A DNA stretch of 64,000 nt. It comes from a bacterium. GTDB lineage: Bacteria; Desulfobacterota; Binatia; Binatales; Binataceae. The notes under the pieces were generated by a model. The model made no database searches, was not told the origin of the DNA, and saw only the letters and a list, made by a program, of their open reading frames with translations. Below, piece by piece: positions 35,905 to 46,021 of this stretch. A program made the translations under genes and the position numbers. The first letter of the stretch is position 1. Each line of letters starts with the position of its first letter. The stretch covers positions 35,528-99,527 of the forward strand of contig JADBKU010000004.1 of NCBI GenBank assembly GCA_014896235.1, written 5' to 3'.

Positions 35905-38670
35905 TCAGGCGCGGAGCAGCTCGCGCAAAACGTAGGGCAGCACGCCGCCGTGACGGATATATTCGACATCCTCCGGCGTATCGACGCGCGCCAGAACGTC
36001 GAATTCCTTCACTTTGCCATTATCCTCGGCGCGAACCTTGAGCGTCTGTTTCGGCTTGAGGCCGCCTTTCAGACCCGCGATCGAATAGACTTCGCGGCCG
36101 GTCAGGCCGAGGCTTTCCCGGTTCTGGCCGTTGACGAACTCGAGCGCCAGCACGCCCATCCCGACCAGATTGCTGCGATGGATGCGCTCGAAGCTCTCGG
36201 CGATCACGGCGCGGACGCCGAGCAACTGCGTGCCCTTCGCGGCCCAGTCGCGCGACGAGCCGGAGCCGTACTCCTTGCCCGCGATAATCACGAGCGGCAC
36301 GCCCTCTTTGCGGTACTGTTCGGCGGCGTCGTAGATCGTCATCTTCGCGCCGTCCGGCAGATGCGCTGTGACGCCGCCCTCGACGCCCGGCACGAGCAGG
36401 TTCTTCAGGCGGATATTGGCGAAGGTCCCGCGCACCATCACCTCATGATTGCCGCGGCGCGCGCCGTAGGAGTTGAAATCCTTCGGCTGGACGCCGTTGG
36501 CGATGAGATAACGGCCGGCGGGACTGTCCGTCGCGATCGAACCGGCGGGCGAGATGTGGTCGGTAGTGACGCTGTCGCCGAGGACCGCCAGCGCGCGTGC
36601 TCCGGCGATATCGTCAAGCGGCTCGGGCACCGGACCGACGCCATCGAAGAACGGCGGCGCCTTGACGTAGGACGAATCGTCCGACCACTGGAAGAGGTCG
36701 CCGTCGGGAATTTTCAGTCCTCGCCAGCGCTCGTCGCCCTCGAAGACCTGTCCATATTCCGCGCGGAACATCGAGGAATCGATGGAGGCCGAGACGGCGG
36801 CGTCGATTTCCGCGGCGGTCGGCCAGATCTCGCGCAGATAAACCGGCGCGCCTTTGGAATCGCGCGCGAGCGGTTCGACGTTCGGATCGAAATCCATCGT
36901 GCCGGCGATCGCGTACGCGACCACCAGCGGCGGCGAGGCGAGATAGTTGAAGCGCACGACCGGATTGATGCGCCCCTCGAAATTGCGATTGCCGCTCAGA
37001 ATCGCGGCGGCGACCAGATTGCCCCGCTTGACCGCTTCCGCGATCGGCTCGGCGACGGGGCCGCTGTTGCCGATACAGGTGGTGCATCCGTAGCCGACCA
37101 GGTTGAAGCGCAGTTTCTCGAGATATTCCATCAGGCCGGCGCGCTTCAGGTAGGCGGTGACGACCTTGGAGCCGGGCGCGAGACTGGTCTTGACCCACGG
37201 CTTGACGGTCAGGCCGCGCTCGACGGCTTTCTTCGCCAGCAGTCCGGCGCCGATCAGCACGGACGGATTTGAGGTGTTGGTGCAGCTGGTGATCGCGGCG
37301 ATTACGAGCGCGCCGTGGCCGAGCGGAAATTTTTCGCCGTCCATCGCGACTTCGACCCGCGCCGCGATCGGGCCGGTTTCGGGCGGCGCGACGCGCTCGT
37401 GCGGAGCGATCTGCGGATTTCCGCCCTCCGCGACCCATCGCTCGATCACCTTCTGATCGACCGAATCGTGATTGGCGACCTCTTTCGCCAGATCGGAGCG
37501 GAAAGCGCGCTTCGATCCGGAAAGCGGGATCCGATCCTGCGGGCGGCGCGGACCGGCGAGACTGGGTTCGACGTCGGCGAGATCGAGTTCCAGCGTGTCG
37601 GTGAAAATCGGTTCCGGCGACGCGGCGGTGCGGAACAATCCCTGCGCTTTGCAGTAGGCCTCGATCAGTTTGACCTGCTCTTCCGAACGTCCGGTCAGGC
37701 GCAGATAGGCGAGGGTCTGATCGTCAACCGGGAAGAAGCCGATCGTGGCGCCGTATTCGGGCGACATGTTGCCGATCGTGGCGCGGTCGGCGACGCTCAG
37801 GTTGGCGATTCCGGCGCCGTAAAATTCGACGAACTTGTTGACCACGCCCTTCTTGCGCAGCATCTGGGTGACGGTCAGAACGAGGTCGGTGGCGGTGGCG
37901 CCGGGCCGCAGCGCGCCCGTCAACCGCATCCCGACGACCTGCGGAATCAGCATCGGGCTCGACCGGCCGAGCATCGCGACCTCGGCCTCGATTCCGCCGA
38001 CGCCCCATCCGACGACGCCCAGCCCGTTGACCATCGTGGTATGCGAGTCGGTGCCGAAGACGCTGTCGGGATAGGCTTCGCCGGCGGCGGAGACGAAGAC
38101 GACCGGGGCGAGATATTCGAGATTCACCTGATGGACGATGCCGGTGTCGGGCGGCACGACGCGGAAATTGTCGAACGCGCGCTGGCCCCAGCGCAGGAAC
38201 TGGTAACGCTCCTTATTACGCTCGAATTCGAGTTCGGCGTTGCGCGCGAAAGAATCGGGCGAGCCGTAGGAATCGACCTGCACGGAATGGTCGATCACGA
38301 GATCCGCGGGCTGCAGCGGGTTGATGCGGGCGGGGTCGCCGCCGAGCCGGCGAATCGCGTCGCGCATCACGGCGAGATCGGCCACGACCGGAACGCCGGT
38401 GAAATCCTGCAGCAGCACGCGGGCGGGCATGAAGGAAAATTCGCGGTCGCCGTCGCGCGCGCCGTTCCATCGCGCGAGCGCCTCGACATGCTCGGCGGTG
38501 ACGTTGACGCCGTCCTCGCGGCGGAGCACGTTCTCAAGCAGCACCTTGATTGAAAACGGCAGGCGCGACAGGTCGAAGCCGCGCCGGGCGAGGGCTTCGA
38601 GCGAATAGATAACGCAGCTTCTGGAGCCGACGCTGAGAGTTGTACGGGCGCCGAAAGTGTCTTTGCTCAT
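35905..38670 (-). CDS. acnA: aconitate hydratase (AcnA/IRP type)
   Basis: A 921-residue monomeric aconitase interconverting citrate and isocitrate in the TCA cycle via a [4Fe-4S] cluster. Cluster cysteines are in ITSCTNTSNPSV and GYGCTTCIGNSGPV. Further motifs are FGTDSHTTMVNGLGVVGWGVGG, LSGNRNFEGRI and the swivel-domain KEYGSGSSRDWAAKG with its catalytic Ser. Length is typical of AcnA. ATG 38670 gives the family N-terminus; the upstream in-frame extension is not coding in character. Downstream lies a repeat hairpin (35867-35889). Confidence 0.96.
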   Translation of the reverse strand: MSKDTFGARTTLSVGSRSCVIYSLEALARRGFDLSRLPFSIKVLLENVLRREDGVNVTAEHVEALARWNGARDGDREFSFMPARVLLQDFTGVPVVADLAVMRDAIRRLGGDPARINPLQPADLVIDHSVQVDSYGSPDSFARNAELEFERNKERYQFLRWGQRAFDNFRVVPPDTGIVHQVNLEYLAPVVFVSAAGEAYPDSVFGTDSHTTMVNGLGVVGWGVGGIEAEVAMLGRSSPMLIPQVVGMRLTGALRPGATATDLVLTVTQMLRKKGVVNKFVEFYGAGIANLSVADRATIGNMSPEYGATIGFFPVDDQTLAYLRLTGRSEEQVKLIEAYCKAQGLFRTAASPEPIFTDTLELDLADVEPSLAGPRRPQDRIPLSGSKRAFRSDLAKEVANHDSVDQKVIERWVAEGGNPQIAPHERVAPPETGPIAARVEVAMDGEKFPLGHGALVIAAITSCTNTSNPSVLIGAGLLAKKAVERGLTVKPWVKTSLAPGSKVVTAYLKRAGLMEYLEKLRFNLVGYGCTTCIGNSGPVAEPIAEAVKRGNLVAAAILSGNRNFEGRINPVVRFNYLASPPLVVAYAIAGTMDFDPNVEPLARDSKGAPVYLREIWPTAAEIDAAVSASIDSSMFRAEYGQVFEGDERWRGLKIPDGDLFQWSDDSSYVKAPPFFDGVGPVPEPLDDIAGARALAVLGDSVTTDHISPAGSIATDSPAGRYLIANGVQPKDFNSYGARRGNHEVMVRGTFANIRLKNLLVPGVEGGVTAHLPDGAKMTIYDAAEQYRKEGVPLVIIAGKEYGSGSSRDWAAKGTQLLGVRAVIAESFERIHRSNLVGMGVLALEFVNGQNRESLGLTGREVYSIAGLKGGLKPKQTLKVRAEDNGKVKEFDVLARVDTPEDVEYIRHGGVLPYVLRELLRA

Positions 38671-38779
38671 CTGGGTGAACCGTTCCGATTGAGAATCCAA
38701 AATATCGCGCGTGCGCGGCCGCCGCCGAATCTTCAGAATAGCCTTTGCGGACCGGACGTGAAAACCGCGCGGCGCCGCG

Positions 38780-39250
38780 TCAGGGCAATTCGCGCAGGAG
38801 ACGGCCGTTGCTGTCGTAAAAATCGAGCGCGGAATCGCCCGCGCTGTCAACGCCGAGCAGGGCGCGCTGGCGGCCGTGCGAATCGAACAGGCGCACGGCG
38901 GGAATATCGTCGCTGGTCACGCCGATAATCACGCGGGCGGCGCCGGTGTCGTCGGCGAGGAGCAGGCCGAGATTCTGCTCCTTCCCGAACCCGATCGCGG
39001 CGCGGGTCTTGCCGAAGGTGTCGTACATCTGAAAGACGGGCATCAGTTCATGATCGAGCCGCAACGCGGCATGGGTATGGCCATGCGCATCGACCAGCAG
39101 TATTTCCTGGGCGGCGATCGATTTCGGCGGCGTATCGGCGGCGATCGCGGTTCGCGACGCGGCCAATCGGCCGCTGATCGCGCCGCCGATTATTCCGCCG
39201 ATCAGCGCGACTACGAGATAGAGCCATTTTCCGCCCGTCGTATTTGCCAT
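38780..39250 (-). CDS. membrane-anchored beta-repeat protein, hypothetical
   Basis: A 156-residue protein. An N-terminal membrane helix (WLYLVVALIGGIIGGAISGRL) is followed by an exported part. This part is made of about four tandem repeats of roughly 22-25 residues with the theme LxDxxGxxRAxIGxxxxxxxxLxLxD, e.g. MYDTFGKTRAAIGFGKEQ, ADDTGAARVIIGV, FDSHGRQRALLGVDS and YDSNGRLLREL. This looks like a short beta-solenoid or propeller-like fold; not recognised beyond that. ATG 39250 has GGAGGGA 8 nt upstream. Lies between the PPOX-like gene and acnA. Confidence 0.7.
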   Translation of the reverse strand: MANTTGGKWLYLVVALIGGIIGGAISGRLAASRTAIAADTPPKSIAAQEILLVDAHGHTHAALRLDHELMPVFQMYDTFGKTRAAIGFGKEQNLGLLLADDTGAARVIIGVTSDDIPAVRLFDSHGRQRALLGVDSAGDSALDFYDSNGRLLRELP

Positions 39251-39329
39251 CGAAACGTCCCTCCGCGCAGGCTGCCAAGCGGAATCCCAAGCCCCAAGCG
39301 GGCAGGCGCGGCCTCGCGCGAGCATCAAA

Positions 39330-39827
39330 TTACCGGCGCCGCCCGACTTGAAAAAGTGGCCGGGTCGCGTGTCGTGAGGCCGACGGCGGACGCATCGCGT
39401 AAACCCGCGTCAATGCGACCTCGATTTCCACGACCTGGCGCGGCTTGCCGCTGCGGCCCGGGCGGGCGGCGCGCAGGCTGTTCGGGACTTCGCGGGCGCG
39501 GCCGTAAACGATCGCCGCGGCGCCGTCGGCGTTCCAGGTCGTAAACGCCACGCGCGGATTTCGTGCGAGGTCGGCGCGGCGGACGGTGTTGTCGTAAACG
39601 ACCATCCGGAGCGTCGTTCCGGCCAGCGTCGCATGGACCGGCGCGATATGCGGCTGGCCGGCGGCGCCGACCGTCGCCATCGCGACCAGCCTTACGCCGC
39701 GCCAGAACTCGACGAATTCCGCCGCCGTCATTTGCCGGGGCGGATATCCGACCGAATCGCCGACCGCAGGCGTCGCGGTCGCGGCGCTGCGATCAAGCAG
39801 TCGCTGCAGCGAATCAAGTTCATCCAT
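39330..39827 (-). CDS. pyridoxamine 5'-phosphate oxidase-like (FMN-binding split barrel) protein
   Basis: A 165-residue split-barrel flavin-binding domain: MTAAEFVEFWRGVRLVAMATVGAAGQPHIAPVHATL-type strands, VVYDNTVRRADLARNPRVAFTTW, and GRAREVP. Such proteins bind FMN, F420 or haem; cofactor and substrate are unknown. It follows cydB by 30 nt and may belong to the same transcript. Confidence 0.8.
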   Translation of the reverse strand: MDELDSLQRLLDRSAATATPAVGDSVGYPPRQMTAAEFVEFWRGVRLVAMATVGAAGQPHIAPVHATLAGTTLRMVVYDNTVRRADLARNPRVAFTTWNADGAAAIVYGRAREVPNSLRAARPGRSGKPRQVVEIEVALTRVYAMRPPSASRHATRPLFQVGRRR

Positions 39828-39857
39828 TACTTTAAGTCTATCGGTTTCGACGCCGCG

Positions 39858-40904
39858 CTAAAAAACCGATTCCGGCGCTTGCGTTTCCAGCCCAACCGCC
39901 GCATCGGCGCGGCGGCGGCGTTTGAAGACCGCCAACAGATATCCGTATGAGGGGAGGAGAATCAATGCGCCGGCGGCGAGCGCTGAGGCGAGTATTGCAA
40001 GCGTGCGCGGCGGCGCCGAAGCGTTGAAAATCGTGAGGTCGGGCTCAAGCAGGTAGGGATATTGCGCCAGCGCCCATCCCCAGAGAATCAAAGCCACCTG
40101 CGCCGCGGCGCAAATTCGCGCGAGCGCGAAACGGCGCGTCCATAACGCCCATAATGCGGCGAGCGCGGCGGCGCTTGTCAGCCAGAATATCGGCCATGTC
40201 CAAACGCGATGGGTCAAGCCGTTCCAGATCAGCGGCGCGCCGCGAATCGAGAGCAAGAGAACGGCGCCGGCGATCAATCCGACGATGAGCGACGAAATGA
40301 TCGCGCGGATGCGGAAGTCCGCCGCAAGCGTCGCATCCGCGGTTTCCGCCGCGGCGTAAACCGCGGCCAAATACGCGAACATCGCGAGCGCGAAAAGGCC
40401 GACGCCGAAGCAAAACGGGGTCATCCATGGCGTAATAAAATCGCTCAGGCGATGAGGATTCGCGGGCATCCGGCCTGAAGCGATCGCGCCGATAATGACG
40501 CCGAGCAGCAATGGCGTGATGAGCGACGCTATGGCGAAAATCCGGCCCCATCGCCGCCGCGCGCGATCGTCGCACAATCCGTAACTGCGAAAACTGAACG
40601 CGGAACCCCGCATCACCACGCCGACCAGCATCAGCGTGACCGGCACATGCATCGCGGTCATGATCCGGGCGAACGCGGGCGGAAAGCCGTTGAAGAGAAT
40701 CACGACGACCAGGATCAGCCAGACGTGATCGGCCTCCCATACCGGACCGATCGCGCGAGTGAGCAATTCGCGTTGTTCGCCGGCGCGCGGTCCCAGCGCG
40801 AAGAGTTCCCAGACGCCGCTGCCGTAATCCGCGCCGCCGGTCAGCGCATACAACGTTAAATTCACCAGAAGCACTCCGGCGACAAACCATAGCGCGAGCG
40901 ACAT
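39858..40904 (-). CDS. cydB: cytochrome bd ubiquinol oxidase subunit II
   Basis: A 348-residue membrane subunit with about 9 helices. GADYGSGVWELFALG, WEADHVWLILVVVILFNGFPPAFA and FSFRSYG are family signatures. It completes the cytochrome bd oxidase with CydA. The start at 40904 is taken because GGAGGG is 5 nt upstream; an adjacent ATG at 40907 overlaps the cydA stop by one base (TGATGATG). Either way translation is coupled to cydA. Confidence 0.93.
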   Translation of the reverse strand: MSLALWFVAGVLLVNLTLYALTGGADYGSGVWELFALGPRAGEQRELLTRAIGPVWEADHVWLILVVVILFNGFPPAFARIMTAMHVPVTLMLVGVVMRGSAFSFRSYGLCDDRARRRWGRIFAIASLITPLLLGVIIGAIASGRMPANPHRLSDFITPWMTPFCFGVGLFALAMFAYLAAVYAAAETADATLAADFRIRAIISSLIVGLIAGAVLLLSIRGAPLIWNGLTHRVWTWPIFWLTSAAALAALWALWTRRFALARICAAAQVALILWGWALAQYPYLLEPDLTIFNASAPPRTLAILASALAAGALILLPSYGYLLAVFKRRRRADAAVGLETQAPESVF

Positions 40905-40906
40905 CA

Positions 40907-42241
40907 TCACCCTCCAACCGCGAGCAGCGCCTCGATTTCTTCGCTGGTCGGACTTTCGATCACCTGCCGCCACATCAGAAACGCCACCGTCACGCCGAGG
41001 AACAGATAGAGCAGCGAATACAGCGTGAAGGTGACGCCAAGACCAGGCATCGGAGTGACCGCGTCCGCCGTTCGCATCACGCCATAAATAATCCACGGCT
41101 GGCGGCCGACTTCCGTCACGACCCAGCCCGCTTCGACGGCGACAAGGCCGAGCGGCGCGCTAATCGCCAGCGTTCGCATAAACCATATCGAGGCGAAGAT
41201 TCCGCGCCGGCGCAACCAAAGCCAGATACCCCAGAGCGCCACCGCGGCCATCGCAAAGCCCGCGCCCACCATGATTTGAAAGGCGAGATGCACGGCGATT
41301 AGCGGACTCGGCCAGTCGTTTTCCGGAAACGAATCGAGCCCGCGCATCACGGCGTCGGGATTATGGTAGGTCATGATGCTCAGCATCGAGGGCAGTTCGA
41401 TCGCGTAGCGCAGGCGGCGCGCCTTGACGTCGGGAATGCCGCCGATCGCAAGCGGCGCGTGCGGCCCGGTTTGAAACAATCCTTCGAACGCGGCGATTTT
41501 GATCGGTTGCAAGCGCGCGACGGCCCGCGCCGACGCGTCGCCGCTAATCGGCTGCAGTAAAGCGGCGATCGCGCCGACCGTGAATGCGATCGCGATCGCG
41601 CGGCGATGAAAAAGGTTGTCGCGGTCGCGCAGCCACATCGCGGCGTGTATCCCCGCGACGACGAAACCGGTCGCGCAGTACGCCGCGATCGTCATATGAA
41701 CGGTCTCGTGCAGCGCGGCGGGGTTCGTCAGCGTCGCGATCGGATTGATATCTTCCGGACGACCGTTGACCAGCCTGAAACCGACCGGGGTGTTCATCCA
41801 CGAGTTCGCGATCACCACAAAGATGCCCGAGATGACGCCCGAGGCCGCGACGATCGCGCCCGCCGCGAGATGGGCCCGCGGCGAAACGCGATCCCATCCG
41901 TACATGTATATGCCGAGGAAGATCGCTTCGGTGAAAAACGCGAATCCTTCCAGCGAAAACGGCATGCCGATAATCGCGCCCGCCCAGCGCATGAAATTCG
42001 GCCAGAGCAAACCCAGTTCAAATGAAAGCACCGTTCCAGAAACCGCGCCGACCGCGAACATGATCGCGGCGCCGATCGACCATCTTCGCGCCAGCAGCAG
42101 ATATACCTCGTCTCCGGTCCGCAGATAACGCCATTCAGCCACCACCATCATCAGCGGCATCGCGATACCGACGCAGGCGAAGACGATGTGGAAGGCGAGC
42201 GACATCGCCATCTGGGAACGAGCTGCAATAAGATTCGTCAT
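40907..42241 (-). CDS. cydA: cytochrome bd ubiquinol oxidase subunit I
   Basis: A 444-residue haem-binding subunit that oxidises quinol and reduces O2 to water with high affinity. His18 in FHIVFACVGIAMP is the expected axial ligand to one b haem; ALHETVHMTIAAY and the FFTEAIFLGIYMYGWDR segment carry further conserved residues. The size and short quinol loop fit the cyanide-insensitive oxidase (CIO) subfamily better than E. coli CydA. Suggests growth at low oxygen or respiration under stress. Heads cydAB, 113 nt downstream of ackA. Confidence 0.95.
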   Translation of the reverse strand: MTNLIAARSQMAMSLAFHIVFACVGIAMPLMMVVAEWRYLRTGDEVYLLLARRWSIGAAIMFAVGAVSGTVLSFELGLLWPNFMRWAGAIIGMPFSLEGFAFFTEAIFLGIYMYGWDRVSPRAHLAAGAIVAASGVISGIFVVIANSWMNTPVGFRLVNGRPEDINPIATLTNPAALHETVHMTIAAYCATGFVVAGIHAAMWLRDRDNLFHRRAIAIAFTVGAIAALLQPISGDASARAVARLQPIKIAAFEGLFQTGPHAPLAIGGIPDVKARRLRYAIELPSMLSIMTYHNPDAVMRGLDSFPENDWPSPLIAVHLAFQIMVGAGFAMAAVALWGIWLWLRRRGIFASIWFMRTLAISAPLGLVAVEAGWVVTEVGRQPWIIYGVMRTADAVTPMPGLGVTFTLYSLLYLFLGVTVAFLMWRQVIESPTSEEIEALLAVGG

Positions 42242-42354
42242 CCGGTCACCGGAACATGAAAAAGCCGACGCCGGAGCGCAAGCGCCGCGTCACAACAGCG
42301 TCGATTCGCATATCAACAGCCGCGCTGCGACGGCGCCGCACACCATCGCCGGAC

Positions 42355-43542
42355 TCAGCTCGCGCCGCGCAAAAGCCGCTCGGCGGCGCGCGCAATCTGA
42401 AGTTCCTCGTCCAGCGGCACGACCCACAATTCCACAACGCTGCCGTCCGCGCTGAAACATCTTTCGCGGCCGTTCGCCGCCGAATTGCGCTGCGCGTCGA
42501 AAACGACGCCGAGGGCGCCAAGGCCCGCGCAGATCCGTTCGCGAACGGCGGCGGAATGCTCGCCGATTCCGCCGCCGAAAATAATCGCATCAGCGCGACC
42601 GAGCGCGGCGAGATAGGCGCCGATATATTTGCGCGCGCGGTAGCAGAACATCTCGATCGCCAGCGCCGCGTCCGCGTTCGACGCCTCATCGCGTTCCAGC
42701 TCTCGCATGTCGCCGCTGCGCCCCGAAACGCCGCGCAATCCCGAGTCGTGATTCAGGATTCGTTCGACTTCGGCAGCCGAAATTTTTTCCGCGCTGGCAA
42801 GATAGCTCATAATCGCCGGATCCAAATCGCCGGAACGCGTCGCCATCATCAGGCCCTCCAGCGGCGTCAGGCCCATCGACGTATCGACCGAATGTCCCGC
42901 TTTAATCGCCGCGATCGAGCATCCGGCGCCGAGCTGCAAGGTGATCAAATCGAGATCGCCGGGCGATTTCCGCACAATTTCCGCATACCTATCGCGCATC
43001 CACGAATGGCCAACGCCATGAAATCCATAGCGGCGAATATCGTGGCGGTCGGCCAGCGCGCGCGGAATCGCATAATTGCGCGCATGCGGCGGGATCGTGC
43101 GATGGAACGACGTATCCGCGACGACGATCGACGGCGCCTGCGGAAATTTGGCGCGCACCGCCTTCAGGGTGTCAATCGCGGGCGGATTATGCAGCGGCGC
43201 GAATCGCGACGCCGCTTCAAGCGCTGCGATCACGCCGTCGTTGGCGATCGCCGGGCCTTGAATGGCTTCGCCGCCATGCACGATGCGATGCGCGATCGCG
43301 TCGGGGCGCGGCTCGCCGGCATCGCCGAGCCAATCGAGCGCGCGCAGCGCGGCTTCACGATGGTTGCCGACCGCGACGGCGGCGTCGAACTTGTGCCCAG
43401 ACGTCGTAGCCATCGAGGCGCGCGCGCCGGGACCAATTTCCTGAAACACTCCGCGCGCCAATCGCCGCCGCGTGCCGGCCGAAATTTCAAGCAACTCGAA
43501 TTTGAGCGAAGAACTGCCGCAGTTGAATACCAGAATTCGCAT
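42355..43542 (-). CDS. ackA: acetate kinase
   Basis: A 395-residue ASKHA-fold kinase interconverting acetate + ATP and acetyl phosphate + ADP. Signatures: MRILVFNCGSSSLKFEL, AHRIVHGGEA, DTSFHRTIPPHARNYAIP, GFHGVGHSW, LQLGAGCSIAAIKAGHSVDTSMGLTP-type loop and FGGGIGEHS. Phosphotransacetylase is not in the window. Acyl phosphates produced here are also possible substrates for AcyP (12182-12466), though that link is not proven. Confidence 0.95.
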   Translation of the reverse strand: MRILVFNCGSSSLKFELLEISAGTRRRLARGVFQEIGPGARASMATTSGHKFDAAVAVGNHREAALRALDWLGDAGEPRPDAIAHRIVHGGEAIQGPAIANDGVIAALEAASRFAPLHNPPAIDTLKAVRAKFPQAPSIVVADTSFHRTIPPHARNYAIPRALADRHDIRRYGFHGVGHSWMRDRYAEIVRKSPGDLDLITLQLGAGCSIAAIKAGHSVDTSMGLTPLEGLMMATRSGDLDPAIMSYLASAEKISAAEVERILNHDSGLRGVSGRSGDMRELERDEASNADAALAIEMFCYRARKYIGAYLAALGRADAIIFGGGIGEHSAAVRERICAGLGALGVVFDAQRNSAANGRERCFSADGSVVELWVVPLDEELQIARAAERLLRGAS

Positions 43543-43620
43543 TGTCTGCGCGCGACGTGTCCCGAACGCGCACCTAATACGCTAACCCCTCGCGGATGCC
43601 GAGGCTAATCGCGGCTCAGG

Positions 43621-44601
43621 TCACGGCAGCAGCACGCTCGACCCCGTGGTCTGGCGCTCGCCGAGCGCGCGATGGGCCGCGGCGGCTTCGGCGAGAGGAA
43701 ATTCGCGCGGCGGCGCAAGCTTGATGACGCCGCGCCCGATAGCGTCGAATAGCGCCTGCGCGCGTTCGACCAATTCCTCGCGCCGCGCGGTATACGACCA
43801 CAGCGTCGGCCGCGTAAGATACAGGGAGCCCTTGGCGCTGAGCACGTTGATGCTGAACGGCGGCACCATTCCCGACGCCTGTCCGTAACTCACCATCATG
43901 CCGCGCGGACTCAGGCAGTCGAGCGATTTCATGAACGTCGCTTCGCCGACTGAATCGTAAACCACCGGGACCATCGCGCCGCCGGTGATTTCCCTGACGC
44001 GCGCGACGAAATCCTCGCGGCTGTAAACGATCGTGTGCGCGCAGCCGTTGGCGGCGGCGAGCCGCGCCTTGTCGTCCGTGCCGACCGTGCCGATAACGGT
44101 CGCGCCCAGATGCGCCGCCCATTGACAAAGAATCAAGCCCACTCCGCCCGCGGCCGCGTGAACCAGAATCGTCTCGCCACGGCGCAACGGCCGCGTCGAA
44201 TGAATCAGGAAATGCGCGGTCATTCCTTTGAGCATCGCCGCCGCAGCCGTCTTGTCGTCGATCGCGTCAGGCAGCCTGATGAGGAAGCGCGCGGGCATCA
44301 CGCGCGCTTCGGCATAGGAGCCGAGCGGCCCGCCGGCATACGCCACGCGATCGCCAACTTTGACCTCGGCCACGTCCGGGCCGACCGCTTCGACCACGCC
44401 GGCCCCTTCGTTGCCCGGCGTGAAAGGCATCGACGGCGCGGGATAGACGCCTTTGCGAAAATAGATATCGACGAAATTCAGGCCGATCGCGCGATGGCGC
44501 ACGAGCGCTTCGCCGGGGCCGGGCGCGGGGATTTCGACCGTTTTGAATTCGAGCACTTCCGGCCCGCCGGTTTTTGCGACAAGGATCGCTCCGCATTTCA
44601 T
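43621..44601 (-). CDS. quinone oxidoreductase (NADPH:quinone reductase, MDR family)
   Basis: A 326-residue zinc-free medium-chain reductase. GLNFVDIYFRKGVYPAPSMPFTPGNEGAG and VHAAAGGVGLILCQWAAHLGA are diagnostic of QOR. It reduces quinones or enones with NADPH. ATG 44601 has GGAGGA 8 nt upstream and gives the family start MKCGAILVAKTGGPEVLEF. Lies 78 nt upstream of ackA on the same strand. Confidence 0.92.
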   Translation of the reverse strand: MKCGAILVAKTGGPEVLEFKTVEIPAPGPGEALVRHRAIGLNFVDIYFRKGVYPAPSMPFTPGNEGAGVVEAVGPDVAEVKVGDRVAYAGGPLGSYAEARVMPARFLIRLPDAIDDKTAAAAMLKGMTAHFLIHSTRPLRRGETILVHAAAGGVGLILCQWAAHLGATVIGTVGTDDKARLAAANGCAHTIVYSREDFVARVREITGGAMVPVVYDSVGEATFMKSLDCLSPRGMMVSYGQASGMVPPFSINVLSAKGSLYLTRPTLWSYTARREELVERAQALFDAIGRGVIKLAPPREFPLAEAAAAHRALGERQTTGSSVLLP

Positions 44602-44679
44602 CCGAAAATCCTCCACGCGCCTGAATTGCCTTGACGTTAGCCGCGCCTCCCGCGTTCCGGCAAGCGACGATAAGGTTGA

Positions 44680-45576
44680 TTACCGCATCCCGTTCCAGTC
44701 CGGCTCGGCGACCTCGCGCCAACGCGCCCGAATCGCCTCGAAATCAGCGGCAGGCATCGGGCCGGACTCGAGCAGCCTCGCGTTCTCGGCCCATCGCGAC
44801 GGCCGCGTCGTGCCGACAATCGCGGTATGCACGCCGGGCGCAGCGAGCGTAAAACGAAGCGCCGCGCCGACCGCGTCTCGGGCCGGGCCGCGCAGGATAG
44901 GATAGTCGAGCTTGCGCAGCCGTCGCCAATAAGGCCGTTCGTATTCCGGCACGCTCCAGCGATTCTTGAGCCACGCCGCGTTCGCGATCGGCCGTTTGGC
45001 GATCACTCCCATGTCGGATGCGGCGGCGGCCGGCAATGCGCGATCGAGCGCTTCCTGGTCGGCGAGGTTGACGGAAATCTGTAGCGTGTCGAACACGCCG
45101 AGCGTGATCGCGGCGAGCGCGTCGTCGCCGTCGCCACTGTAACCGATCGCGCGCGTCATGCCCTTCTCCCGCATCCGCACCAGCGCCGCAACCAATTCCT
45201 CATTGCGCAGCGTGCCGGCGTCGCATGAATGGAACTGCAGCAAATCGACATATTCAGTCCGCAGCCGCGCGAGACTCCGCGCGACGCTCTTCTCGACCAG
45301 CTCGGGCGTCCAGTCCTTCGCCATCAAGCCCGACGCGTGGCCGCACTTCGTGAACAAGTAATATTCAAACCGTCGAGCGCCGACGGTCTTCCCGATCAAT
45401 TCCTCGCTCACGTCGTAACAGGCGGCGGTGTCGATTACGTTCAGCCCCGAATCGAGCGCGGCGTTCAGCAGCTTTTCGACCGTACGCGGGGCGATGTTCT
45501 GATAACCGATTTCGGACGCGCCGAAGCCGAGCACGCTTACGATCATTCCGGTTTTGCCGAGCCGCCGCGTCTCCAT
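44680..45576 (-). CDS. aldo/keto reductase
   Basis: A 298-residue aldo/keto reductase with catalytic Asp and Tyr in NVIDTAACYDVSEELIG, Lys in YLFTKCGH and His in LLQFHSCD. The C-terminus has VHTAIVGTTRPSRWAENARLL. It is unlike the enzyme at 34533 and resembles the group annotated as predicted oxidoreductases with or without FeS partners. Substrate unknown. METRRLGKTGMIVSVLGFG is the normal N-terminus. Confidence 0.9.
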   Translation of the reverse strand: METRRLGKTGMIVSVLGFGASEIGYQNIAPRTVEKLLNAALDSGLNVIDTAACYDVSEELIGKTVGARRFEYYLFTKCGHASGLMAKDWTPELVEKSVARSLARLRTEYVDLLQFHSCDAGTLRNEELVAALVRMREKGMTRAIGYSGDGDDALAAITLGVFDTLQISVNLADQEALDRALPAAAASDMGVIAKRPIANAAWLKNRWSVPEYERPYWRRLRKLDYPILRGPARDAVGAALRFTLAAPGVHTAIVGTTRPSRWAENARLLESGPMPAADFEAIRARWREVAEPDWNGMR

Positions 45577-45658
45577 GTCTGCCGTTCACTCCCGCCCGAT
45601 TCGTTGATGAACCAAGGGTAGGCGAGCGTCCGCGCGAACGCCAACTCGCGGCGCGAAA

Positions 45659-46021
45659 TCAGCGATAGCCATGAAGTTCGCTCGGCAGGATGAATTCGCC
45701 GGTGCAATCGCACGGAAACGCGACGACTTCAACAACCGCGTCAGGTTTCAGCGCGCCATAAAGATGCGGAAAAGTTTCGCGTGCGCGCGGATCGCTCTGG
45801 CCAATCGGGCGCTCGAATCGCAACGGCGCGTCCAGCCGCGATTCGTCGATACAAAGAACCACGAGCCCGCGCCGTCCACGGAACCATGCATTGGCCGTCG
45901 CAACCAGTTGCGCAAGCGTCGAGCAATGGATGAATCCGTCGCCGCGCAGCGACTCCGGCGCATACTCTCCAGCAGCGGCCGCCCTCTCCCACTCCGCCCG
46001 TTCCACCAGATGGAAAATCAT
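45659..46021 (-). CDS. DUF952 domain protein
   Basis: A 120-residue protein with the whole DUF952 pattern: IFHLVERAEWERA, GEYAPESLRGDGFIHCS, VVLCIDESRLDAPLRFE, and FPHLYGALKPDAVVEVV. The fold is related to ADP-ribosyltransferase-like or glutathione-transferase-adjacent enzymes in some schemes, but no activity is established. Single gene between the aldo/keto reductase and the divergent small gene at 46204. Confidence 0.85.
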   Translation of the reverse strand: MIFHLVERAEWERAAAAGEYAPESLRGDGFIHCSTLAQLVATANAWFRGRRGLVVLCIDESRLDAPLRFERPIGQSDPRARETFPHLYGALKPDAVVEVVAFPCDCTGEFILPSELHGYR